Shown: positions 23,986-34,073 of the stretch, piece by piece
How positions within the stretch are numbered: position 1 is the first letter of the stretch
How the letters are laid out: each line of letters begins with the position of its first letter
Source of the DNA: Neurospora tetraspora
Taxonomy: Eukaryota; Ascomycota; Sordariomycetes; Sordariales; Sordariaceae
Assembly: GCF_033439725.1 (NCBI RefSeq)
Contig: NW_026944383.1
Span: 2,046,001-2,110,000 of the forward strand
Direction of reading: 5' to 3'
Length of the DNA stretch: 64,000 nt
The notes under the pieces: generated by a model
What the model was told of the DNA's origin: nothing
The model's database searches: none
What the model saw: the letters and a program-made list of their open reading frames with translations, nothing else
Position numbers and translations under genes: made by a program

Positions 23986-25068
23986 GGTGGGACAGCTGTA
24001 TCCAATTCGATAGGTAATGGTGAAGAACAAGATCCTAGTTTTCAGACTCCAAAAAGTTCCAAAAAAAACAACACCAAGAGCTGGAATGAACTCTCCAGTA
24101 GCAAGACGTGGAGAGACCAAGAGATGTGAAGAGACTGGACAACCGAGGAGATGAGGTGTGCCCGGATGGGCTTGTGGTAAACCGCAGCCAGCTGGGAACT
24201 CCAGCATGGTTCCTTCTCCATCATGTCATCTTCGAGTAATTTCAGAAGGCAGGGTCCAGCTGTTCGTTCAAGGGAGTAGCTTCCATTCTGAGCGGGTCAG
24301 TATCGAGTCCCTATGAGATCAAGAAAGAGCAACTGCCCCAAGTAAGCTGGCATCCGTAACTTCCATTTCTGGAAACGGCAGAAAGAAACTTCCGCCAGAC
24401 GGGAAAGCAAGATGCCGAATATTTGAGAGGCCAGCGGGCAGGCAAGCAAAGACCGGCTGGCGACTGACCTTGAGCTCTCTTGCCCTTTACCTATGGAAAG
24501 GAGAGCAAGATTGTCCCAAGGATGATTGACGTCTGCATTCGTCAGCCCTGTGTACAGCTGTCTGTGCTCTCTTGATGTCCTGAACTTGGGTACTCCATGT
24601 TGACCTTGAAGCGAAGTGTACCGTGTGCCCGCGTAGACGGGAAGAAACGCGCGGATACTAAGGATGGGAAACAGAGTGCATCTGTAAAAGCAGGAATCAA
24701 GTATGGCATGGCGGACATCCATTTCATGCAGCAAGTTCGGGATAAAAATGCAGTGTCCGAGGTCTGTTAAGACCTTGCGGGGCAAAAGCTGGAAACGCTA
24801 ACAACTCCGGACAACACCAGATGACCCAAGATTCACAGCCACTGACGGGCCGCATATCACATTCACTCCGTCGAAGCGGGATTTGAAAAGACGCGCAAGC
24901 TACTGATTTCCGCCAGACAGTATGCCCTTAAAAAATCCATCCAAGTGTTTCTGTAGCTCTTTCCTCCTTTCCTGGAACCCCAAGCAACCTATAGTCGGAA
25001 AAAAACCCAACTCTCTCTTCAACCTTCCGATACCACCAAGCATCCATCATCTTGATTATATCCAATCC
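23986..25068. promoter_or_regulatory. Divergent region between the GH76 and EAF genes
   Basis: This 1.1 kb lies between divergent starts. A 162-codon minus-strand frame (24297-24785) shows no domain signature and overlaps the likely leaders, so I do not call it. Confidence 0.5.
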
Positions 25069-27708
25069 ATGGATATTAACACTTGGTCATCATTTCCTAT
25101 CCCAGACAAAATGGGGATCGCCGACATCCTCGACGACATCAACAAAGCGCCGAGGTTTCGTCCTCTTGTCGACAAGGTCGTAGAGCCTCCTCCCCCTCAA
25201 GTCCCAGAAAACAGACCCCGTCTGAACCGTGTTCCCATGCCCGGCTCAGCTGCTCGTGCTACCCACGATATGGCAACAAGTCGTCTCCAAAGTCGTGGTG
25301 CTCCAGGGGCAGAGTCTAGCCTTAACTCTGACAAGCACGCCGTTGCTTCATCCAGGAACAACAGCGGATCCCCCACACAGCCCAGGGCGGGCAACGGCCC
25401 CACTCGCACCCCACGCACCACCGGTGCCCGTGCGGATCCTCTCGCCAAGCCGAACCAAAACCCGGGGTAAGTTCGTTCAATTGTCACTTGCTGAGCCGCT
25501 GAACCCTATGCACTTTCCAGGCCTCCAGCCGCTGTGATAGGCTGTGATAAGCTGCGGACAGGGCAGGGGGCCACTGTCCGATGACGGGATCGCCGCTTGG
25601 GCAAGCCCCATCCACTCTCAACCCTGATCCATTCCACTCCCGCGGGCTCTTGCGCCAGCCTTCCGTCACCTCCCTCCTTTCACATCATCCGACTCCATCC
25701 ATTCACTCCATTGTTCCCCCCGCCTTGTATCGTGCCATTCACGCCTCGCTTCTTTGCCGACTTCTTCGTTTGCCTCGTTGCTTGTTCCTTCCTTCATTGT
25801 GTCTGCTAGCCTTTCACGCTTCCCAGTCTAACTGACCAACCCGCGACCAGTCCCTCCGACCGCCGTTCGCCTGCCACTTCTCAACCACCTGTTCGCAAGC
25901 CCGAGCAACAACAGACCAAGAAGCCTGCGCAGCCCAAGAAACCCACTGGAAGCACTGCTAAAAAGTCCACAACTCCATCGTCCTCTCGTGCCGCTGCTCC
26001 GTCTACCAAGGCCCAATCCAAGCAGCCGCCCAAGCCCGTCAACGGACCCGTCAACGGACCCGTCAAAACTTCGAACGACCCCGACGGTACAGATTGCGAA
26101 TCTCTGTTTGGCGATTCTGTGCTTGAAAGCATTGAACAGCCCCCAAAGCCCGCTCGCGTCCGTCGGCAGAAAGGCTCGCAGCTGGGGAAAATCATTAGCC
26201 AGGAGAAACGCTCGGCCACAGCCAGGAGACAAGCACAAACAAAACTTCAAGCAGAAGCTAAAGAAGCCGCCAAACGAGCCGCTGAAGAAGCCAAGGAAGC
26301 GGAGACTGAGGCCCAGAGACGGGCAGAAACCGCCAAAAGAGCCGAAGCCGCTAGAGAAGCCAAAGAACTCGCCGCGAGATCTTTGATCAGCCCTTCGCTC
26401 ACCCCTACGGTCATCCCGGCCGGTCCCCAACAAAAGCTCATCGGAGAGGTGAAGCTCAACCACGACAACCCATTGTCGACACTCTTGGCCACCTCGGGCG
26501 CCAATATGGACCCACCAAAGCATGGCAACTACCCCATCATTCTTAGTGATGATTTACTGGGCAAGGCGTCCAAAGAAACAGTCAGCGGCATTCGCTGTAA
26601 GTTTTCATTTCCTTTTTTGCCAGCTGCTACCAACCCATCGCTGACCCTGAAATATACAGACAACCACAAACCGGCGCTCTCGTCCGACATCGCCCCGAGC
26701 CAAGCAAGGCTTAAGCGGTCCGCGAAGGATGGCTCGTACAACCTCGGCTTCGATGATAACGGAGACAAGTATCAATACAATGGCGTCCGCACTGCAGCAG
26801 ACAGTCAATATGTGCTCGTCTTCGACCCAGACCGCAAGGCTTTCGTCCTCCACCAGGTCGATTCAATGTTCAACATGAACATCACCAAAACACCGACCGA
26901 CACCAATGCCGCGAAGCAGTTCCCTCCTTTAGATGTCAAGGGTACTGTTCTCGACAAACCGGCCCCCAAGCAAAAGGCATCCACAGCCGCATCCAAGAAC
27001 AAGGAAGCACCTGCCAAGAACGCACCTGCTGGCAGGGGAAGAGGAGGAAAGGCAGCCCAGAACAAGCAGAACCCTGCAACGATACCTCACTCCAAGCCTG
27101 CCTCGCCGCCGCGTGCAGAGGCAGAAGGACACACATCCAAGCGCCGCAAGCCATCACCCGCTGATTCCGAAGACGAGGATGAGGATGACGATGATGGTGG
27201 CTTGACGATAGAATACCCCGATGGTCCCCCACCAGAACGGTTCAAGCCAGCAGTCAACAAGTATGCTTCTCCGGCTCTCGCCCTGACCCGGCGCTTTTCC
27301 GAGTTTGCGGCCGCCTATAACCCTGACGAGGAAGAGGACGTCAATATGGACGCCGAGTTCGAGTCTCGGTTCAACGAAGACGCCGATGGAGAAGGCGGTG
27401 GATACGAGGACGACGATGAGGAGGAGGAAGACGAGGACATGGTGGATGCTTTGGCCTTACCCAGCCCGATCAACAAACCCGCGGCATTGGCAAGGACCAA
27501 TAGCTACCACGAGAACCCATTGCCTCCTCCTGACCGCTTCAGTTTTGACGATGGCTCCGACATGGAGGCAGAGTTCGAAAACGTTCAAGAATCGGCGCCG
27601 GCCAACAACCAGGTTAATGCCGCTGATGGCATTGATGATGCCGAAATTGCTGCCATGGAGGCGGAACTTGCGAAGGACCTGGAGAGTGACGTTAGCGAGG
27701 AGGAGTAA
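25069..27708 (+). CDS. EAF-domain RNA polymerase II elongation factor
   Basis: EAF proteins partner ELL and stimulate Pol II elongation in the nucleus. Three exons (25069-25466, 25851-26596, 26660-27708) give 730 residues. The second intron (63 bp, no stop in frame) is confirmed by the conserved GIRYNHKP motif, which forms only after splicing. The EAF N-terminal domain lies at ~355-475: NYPIILSDDLLGKASKETVS, IRYNHKPAL and YVLVFDPDRKAFVLHQVDSM. It follows a ~350-residue extension with Pro/Lys-rich segments and a long Ala/Glu/Arg coiled coil. The C-terminus is very acidic (DEDEDDDDGG, DDDEEEEDED), typical of transactivation tails. EAF proteins usually begin with this domain, so the extension is unusual, though exon 2 carries it without a stop. 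An internal start or a gene-model fusion should be considered. Confidence 0.8.
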
Positions 27709-29132
27709 TCCCGTGCCCGCACATCGGTATTTTGATCATGGGGTATGATCGGTTCAGTATCTTGGACATCGTCGGATGCATGCGATTAGTTATGATTTCT
27801 GCTTTTTCTTCGGTTCAGGCATGGGAAACGGTTCATACGATACCTACCCTCATGGAGTTGTCAGCATTTTGCAAGGGATGGGCATTTGGGCAATCACGGA
27901 AGCTGGCGTTAGGTTTACAAGCGTTTTAAGCTCGATTTGCGGAGGAATTTGAAACAGGCAGCGAAAGGTCGAACAGAGGAGGTAAACTTGGCGATGAAGT
28001 GGCTGTTTTCGTCTTTTTGGCAGCCACGAGTCAAGCAGATCTACTATATGGAGGGCGATCGGTGGAATACAGGACGGGCTACAGCTCAGATGGGATATCC
28101 TTTGATGATATCCTTAGATAATATCCTTTAAGAATCAATACAATCGATTTTTCACATTTCGTCGTGCTCGACTTGTGCGTATCTGGTCTATTACATTTGG
28201 TGAATGGTTGACCCTCTGACTTGCAACCGAAGGTTATAAAGATGAAGCCCTTCAAGTTTACACTGCAGAGGCCGGTGATCCATCACATTCTACCCACCTC
28301 TATAAACATTGCCGCTGTACATAGTTCGGCAGCAAGTCAAGTTATCCTTCGTAGTCGTAAACATATCAAGAACCAGGCCAGTAGAGTCAAAGCCCACCTC
28401 GCGACTCCCACCTTCATGACAACCAACTCCCAGCCAATTCTGACAAGTTCCTCCCATTGTCGATCAAGAACGACAGAAAATCTCTACAAGCAAAATATTT
28501 CCAGCACTAATCCGTCGTCCCTTTCCACCACAGAACCGATACCAGCAACTTCGGCTAATTGTTGGGGTGTCATAGTTCCAAACCTGGAACTCTCGGTCCA
28601 AGGTCTGGTACATATAGGTGTATGTGTGTGTTACAAATCTATCCCCATCCCCATCCGTGGATCCAGTCCAATGTAGGGTGGGGGGATGCCAGGTATTGTA
28701 CACGCCATTGACCATCTAACTGTGCCCGGTGCTCTCCTCCACCTCCGGTCAATTCAAAAACGAACTGGCGGGAATTAATTGGGTTGTTAAGGTAAGTTGC
28801 CAAGTTGACCCCTTCGGAACCGGTAGGTTACCTAATGGACCAAAACCAACATAGAAAAGGGGCAAAAAAGAAATGAAATGAAAAGAAACGAGAGGGTAAA
28901 CTTGGTCGTGCCCCCCAAGTGCTTGCTGGTGGTTGCGTCTCCCGCCTAGTACCCAAGACGCTCTTTCATCAGGTTATGTATGTGTGATAGGCCATCTCGT
29001 TCGTGTGTCGTGACATGGTCGCAAATATTCATCTCCGCCCCTGCCCGTATCGAGAGGCTCACCTAGTACACTGCTCTGCTCCTCATGTACAAGGCAAAAA
29101 AGAGACAAGAAGGGGATCGAAACACCAATAAA
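27709..29132. other. Intergenic, convergent EAF and rid
   Basis: These are the facing 3' flanks of two convergent genes. A 13-bp unit containing ATATCC is repeated three times at about 28095-28133. I see no coding evidence. Confidence 0.5.
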
Positions 29133-31685
29133 TCAATCCGAAAGCTCCATAGGCTCTTCCTTCGTCCCTTTTTGATTCTCCTTCTTCACCTCGGCGCCCG
29201 AGGAACTCGAGCCACTGGATGATGCTGGTGCTGATGAACTTGAACTTGTAGCACTGGAACTCGTGGAGCTCGTAGAACTAGGCGAGCTGAAGGGTTCGGT
29301 CCTTGGTGGCGGGACTGTCAAAAACAGCTTTCTGCGCACACTTTGCGTGTTCGAGGATGAAGAATTTGGCAGGGTCTGAGTTCTCTGGGTTGTGGAGGAA
29401 GTGGCTTTTGAGGGTGGATCTAGGCCTAGACCTAGCGGTGAAGGTGCCGGTGGCTTTGGGGAGACAAACAATCCTGGTGTGTGGTGTGAAGAGCCCGGTG
29501 GTCCTACAGGTAGATAGGGTGATGCTGATGTTGAAAAGGGGGTGGAGGGTGATGAGCCCCGTGGTGAGTCCACAGAGGATTCACGGATGGTAGCACTGTC
29601 GGACCTGGCGTCGTCGTTGTCTTGGTCCAATTCTAGGTTGGAAATGTCCTCATCGAGGTCGATTACGGTCTTTTGCTTCGGCTGACTTGGGGTTATGTCT
29701 AGCCGTGCCCTTTTCCGGTTGTAGATGTTGTCGTCCTCATCGATTAAATCAACGGCATCCAACTGGCGACGTTTTCGGCTACTCAAAAATGTGACCTCGT
29801 CTTCCTCTCTTCGCTCAATGTTTACATGCCTCCGAACCGTTGGCGTTCGAAAGGGTTCGACACCTTCGATACGTGCCTGACGAACCACATTATCTTGTGT
29901 ATCTAACCAGTTAACAAGGTGTTTGTATAACAACTTCACGAAGATTGGAGGGAATGCATTGCCGATCTGCTTCTTTATGTAGTTGCCTGCGAACTTGTGA
30001 TGCATCGGAAAGCCTTGCAATAGAGCATACTCCAACGGGGTGAACTGCCGTTCCCCAGACCAATGATAGTTCTCGGCAGCTCCGCAAGTAACCGTATAGG
30101 GTAGGGGTTTGTCCCCATCCCAAGGGGCTCTTGGGATTGGGAATTGCTGGAGGTAGGGTTGGTGTAGGGGGTAGCGCCTTCTTCCATCAATAGCTGCTAA
30201 TGCCTGACGTGCTGTTGTAAGAGACTTGAGCCCCCCGTGCCTCCGATTACGGCTAACGTCCGGGCTGTGGGTTGGGGCTGGGAATGGCGGGAGTTTTTCC
30301 CCTGGGCCGGCACCGATCATGATGAGCCTCCTCCGAGGCTGAGGAAGGCCGTAGTGAGAGAAGTTCACCACCTTCCATCGGACGGAGTAGCCATGGTCAG
30401 TGAATCCTCTGACCAAGCTTTGAAAGAAGTTTTCAAATCTTGGGTGAAGAATCCCAAAGGTCTGCTCAACCGTGAAGAGCCGTGGGCGGATTTTTTCTAT
30501 CAGGTGCGTACACGAGAAGAGAATCGCCAGGTTCTTCTCGTCATTCTGTCCTGGCCGGGTATGTGCTGGTGACCATACTTGGCATGGTGGTGACAGATGG
30601 AGGATATCAACACGATGTTTAATATCTTTATCGACAATGAAATCGTGCATGTCGGTGTCGTAGATGGTCGTCCCGTTAAAGTTGGCTTTGAGAGAGGCGA
30701 TTGCGTGTTCCCAATTGTCCACACAAAATTCCAAATGCACGCCGGAATCTGTAATACCGCGGGAGGCCCCGCCAGCACCGGCAAAAGTATCACCGGCAGT
30801 GTACTTCTGGTTGAACGGCACATTTATCGGCCCAGGTGCTGTCGAGGTGGTGGGATCGTCAAGATTGTGGATATGCATTGGGCGCCGTCCATGTGTTCGT
30901 TCAGCAGGTACGAGCGACCCTCCTGGAACCTTTCCACCCCGCCAGCCATTGACCAATACGTTGCCGGATACTCGGAAGTTCTCATCTGCGTCCTCCTCTT
31001 CAACCCTCATGAACGCCCATTCGCGAGGCTTGTTCTGGTCGATTTGATGGTGCTCGACGTAAGTGTAGCGGGAGACCAGAACTCCCATGTCCTTTATTTG
31101 CTGTCTCTTGCCCGCAATTTCTACTGCATTGTCTCGATGTTGAGGAAATGCTGCGTTCGTCACACGGAGTTCTCTGGTCGTTAGAATGTTTTCAGGCTTG
31201 ATATCGATCATCGCCTTCTCTCTGCAAGGCCGAGGGTCGTGAGTATCTACCAATGCTATCAAGCAGCATTCGTTTAATTGCTTCGGTAGCATTCCGTTCA
31301 TTTCCTTTGCTCTCGTGAACCCGTGGCCTCGTATGGTGACGTTATTTGCGAAAGCCTGTCGTGCTATAGAAGTGACACGGACAAAGCTTATGAAAAATTT
31401 GCCGATGGGTTCCGGTTCCTTGAGTTCGACGGTCATCCCTGGTCGTATGATAAAGCCCTGGTCGCGTAAAAGGAAAGAAGGCAGAATCTCCTCTCCAGGT
31501 CTTGATCGAGGGCCTCTGTTGAACTCAAAGGGTTCGATACCGTCTTCTGTGATATCTATAACTTCAGCGACCTGCTCCTCGAGCTCTTCTTCGTCATGGA
31601 TCTGGATGACGTCGTCTTCGTCGTCCACGACAAAGGGGTTCTGCTCTCCTCCCGGAAGGGAGTTTGGCTCGCAGATCTCGGCCAT
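29133..31685 (-). CDS. rid: RID, cytosine methyltransferase homologue required for RIP
   Basis: RID is a DNA methyltransferase homologue required for repeat-induced point mutation in Neurospora; it acts in the dikaryotic sexual phase. The frame encodes 850 residues without introns from MAEICEPNSLPGG. N-terminal ~75-260 has BAH-like strands. The methyltransferase motifs are in order: motif I DTFAGAGGASRG (~299-310), motif IV LSPPCQVWSP with the PCQ cysteine (~365-374), motif VI VEQTFGI (~406-412), motif VIII QPRRRLIMIG (~449-458) and motif X KQIGNAFPP (~572-580). EQT in place of the usual ENV in motif VI is the mark of the RID/Masc1 class. The last ~250 residues are Ser-rich and disordered. 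An in-frame ATG lies further upstream, but MAEI fits the family. All motifs are present, so the gene looks functional. A divergently read DNA glycosylase lies upstream. Confidence 0.95.
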   Translation of the reverse strand: MAEICEPNSLPGGEQNPFVVDDEDDVIQIHDEEELEEQVAEVIDITEDGIEPFEFNRGPRSRPGEEILPSFLLRDQGFIIRPGMTVELKEPEPIGKFFISFVRVTSIARQAFANNVTIRGHGFTRAKEMNGMLPKQLNECCLIALVDTHDPRPCREKAMIDIKPENILTTRELRVTNAAFPQHRDNAVEIAGKRQQIKDMGVLVSRYTYVEHHQIDQNKPREWAFMRVEEEDADENFRVSGNVLVNGWRGGKVPGGSLVPAERTHGRRPMHIHNLDDPTTSTAPGPINVPFNQKYTAGDTFAGAGGASRGITDSGVHLEFCVDNWEHAIASLKANFNGTTIYDTDMHDFIVDKDIKHRVDILHLSPPCQVWSPAHTRPGQNDEKNLAILFSCTHLIEKIRPRLFTVEQTFGILHPRFENFFQSLVRGFTDHGYSVRWKVVNFSHYGLPQPRRRLIMIGAGPGEKLPPFPAPTHSPDVSRNRRHGGLKSLTTARQALAAIDGRRRYPLHQPYLQQFPIPRAPWDGDKPLPYTVTCGAAENYHWSGERQFTPLEYALLQGFPMHHKFAGNYIKKQIGNAFPPIFVKLLYKHLVNWLDTQDNVVRQARIEGVEPFRTPTVRRHVNIERREEDEVTFLSSRKRRQLDAVDLIDEDDNIYNRKRARLDITPSQPKQKTVIDLDEDISNLELDQDNDDARSDSATIRESSVDSPRGSSPSTPFSTSASPYLPVGPPGSSHHTPGLFVSPKPPAPSPLGLGLDPPSKATSSTTQRTQTLPNSSSSNTQSVRRKLFLTVPPPRTEPFSSPSSTSSTSSSATSSSSSAPASSSGSSSSGAEVKKENQKGTKEEPMELSD

Positions 31686-34073
31686 TTTGGCGGGGCTTCG
31701 ATTTCGATGGAAGAGTGAATGGGGTGACAAGAACCTGAGATGGACTGAGTGATTGTAGCTTCGTGAGTTCGTACTTCTTAGGAACTTGGAGGTTCGAGGT
31801 AAGGCGTGAGATGAAAGTGGCTGGCTGGTAAGTAACAAATTTCGAGTTGACTGGGAAGAAGAGGAGAAAGTTAGATGGTTGTTCACGGAGAGTGGTGGCA
31901 GACGGCAACAGCTGTCCTGGCAATACGAGTCACCGTGAAGTGATGCTGGAAGTGAGTATGTTGTGAGGATGAGAGAAGAAAGGAGGACGATAAATTTCGG
32001 GCAAACTCACGAAGTTGAGAGGGGCTCAGGCCACCCAAACGTTGAAATGTTGCCAGAACCCACAGTCCGTCTCGATAGTACAATCTGATACTCTCAAGAT
32101 GGCGAAAGAAATGTCCGTTTCACCGTACGGTCTCCTCCACGGGAACTGGCAGGAAAGAAAGGTACAGAGTGATCAAGAACTGAGTCTAGAGACGTTGGAG
32201 GGAGGGGAAATCTGATACAACAAAAATGATACGTCCGCGGGAGAGGAGTGCGAGCGACAGCTGCTCTCTCCGAGACCTGGGATGAGGTAGGAGGACAATA
32301 CAAGAAGAAGGGGTCACATATATGGGTAGACAACTTGGTGGAAGAGTGACCTGCTTGGGCAGTATGTTGTTGGAAGGAAGAGATCCAGATAGAATCCGAA
32401 GATGGCCGAGATTTTATAGAGGTCGAGATGGATGATCCATCAGGCAAAAAATTCGAGATCAGCACGCAACTCGCTCCAGAGGCAGGCAATAGACCTTGGA
32501 GAAGGGATGAATCAAAAGGCGAGGCTCATTTCCCGTTGCCAGAGCAACCATGATCTGACCCGGTGGTTTTACGACTGGGCTGCTTGCAAACAGACCATAT
32601 CGGATGGAAGGCGCTCGTGCCGAAGAAGTGATGCGATCTATGCTGGCGAGTAAGAGACTAAGCGCTCCGAATAAAATCTGAGGTTATCAGAATATCAAAG
32701 ATGTTTGCCCATTGAAGGAACACTAGGCATCATTGGGATGAGCTCGTTCTTGGTTCATGTCCTGGTGACGGTATCAATCGGGTTGTGATACCGCAGAGCA
32801 TGATGCCTTCGCGGCCGCATCTCTAGAATCGAATTTTTGATGAGCCATCATAATCATAGCTGAGACTGAAGCCGTGATGCCACGACTCAAAGGATATCTC
32901 TGGTGAAGCATGGACTTCCATGTGTTGAGTGAGTTGTGGAGGTGAATCATCGGTGCTTTCGCTTGGTCCTTTCCTTTCCGTCATGCTGTTGACCCACGAT
33001 TTGGTGACTGAGAATTCCTTCTGCGCGCTTCTCAGCATAGTTCAGGATCATCGTAATAATCGATCAAGGCGCATTTCTTTGGGACCGACAGCGACTGGTT
33101 TCCTTCACGGGCTTGGAGTCGAGACTGACAAGAACCCGATGTCATGATGCTTCAGAGAGACGTGTCAATGCGGGTTAGGGTTATAGCAGATCCTAACCAT
33201 GTTCGTAATTCCGTCTCGGAACATCCCGGTGCCGGCCCCACGATGTCGTTCCCCACCCTTCCACCCTCACGTTCAATTTTCGCAAACTCCCCTCGTTCGC
33301 CGCACCGTCCCCAACTCTTTTTCCTCTTCGCACATGCGCAACTCTGGACTCCGAATATGCAAACAGGAATGTGTATCGCGCTGCGAGAGACATGCATACA
33401 GCCGAGAACAGCCTTTCTAGAACCTGGGCATTTATAGGGTAAGCTACCAATTCCTTTTTTCACCATCACCGTCGTCCCTTTCCATGATGTTTTGACAAAT
33501 ATCAAAACCTTGACTGCCTAGCATTCTGCTGCGGAGAAAAATGTTATCTGAATCTTTGAATATTTCATACCTCGATGTATCAGGCCTCCCTCGCGTTGTT
33601 GGACTTCTGCTAATAACATCGTGCGGTATTTAGTTTGTTGAGTAGGACCAGAAGATTGGTGACTGCCCATGGCCATTGCAATTGCCAGTTGGTGCTCTCT
33701 TCTGTTATCATTCCCTTAGCTAGTGGTACCTTGATCAATCATGAATAAACATGGAATTAGAGATGAACTGAACTGTTACGATCACAGTGCCGTTCCCAAT
33801 CCTGCTCACGAGGCATTGTTCATGCACGTTCATCGGAACCTTCGGTTTTGCCACTTTGGGGTAGTTGTCCGCTACTTAAAGGTGCATCTCTCCGAACGTC
33901 TGGCTCTTCACCTCCAAAGCCCATTCTTCTAGCCTGATTTGCGTGCGCGTCCTAGAGCCTGCTCGTTTCTTTTCAAGGGGTCGGTCTTGTTATATCCGCA
34001 TACAATCATTGTTCAGGCTCCTAATTAGCAACCGGAGCACTATTCACAAAGCAACCTTGCCCCGATCGCTGCA
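31686..34073. promoter_or_regulatory. 2.4 kb divergent region between rid and the DNA glycosylase
   Basis: This is the shared upstream region of two head-to-head genes. It contains GGGTTAGGGTTA, a telomere-like 12-mer, at about 33173-33184. Open frames are short, overlapping and without motifs. Any promoter elements cannot be defined by eye. Confidence 0.5.

Noticed and set aside
24297-24785. 162-codon minus-strand frame as a gene
   Set aside because: It lies in the divergent promoter region with no motif or typical codon use.
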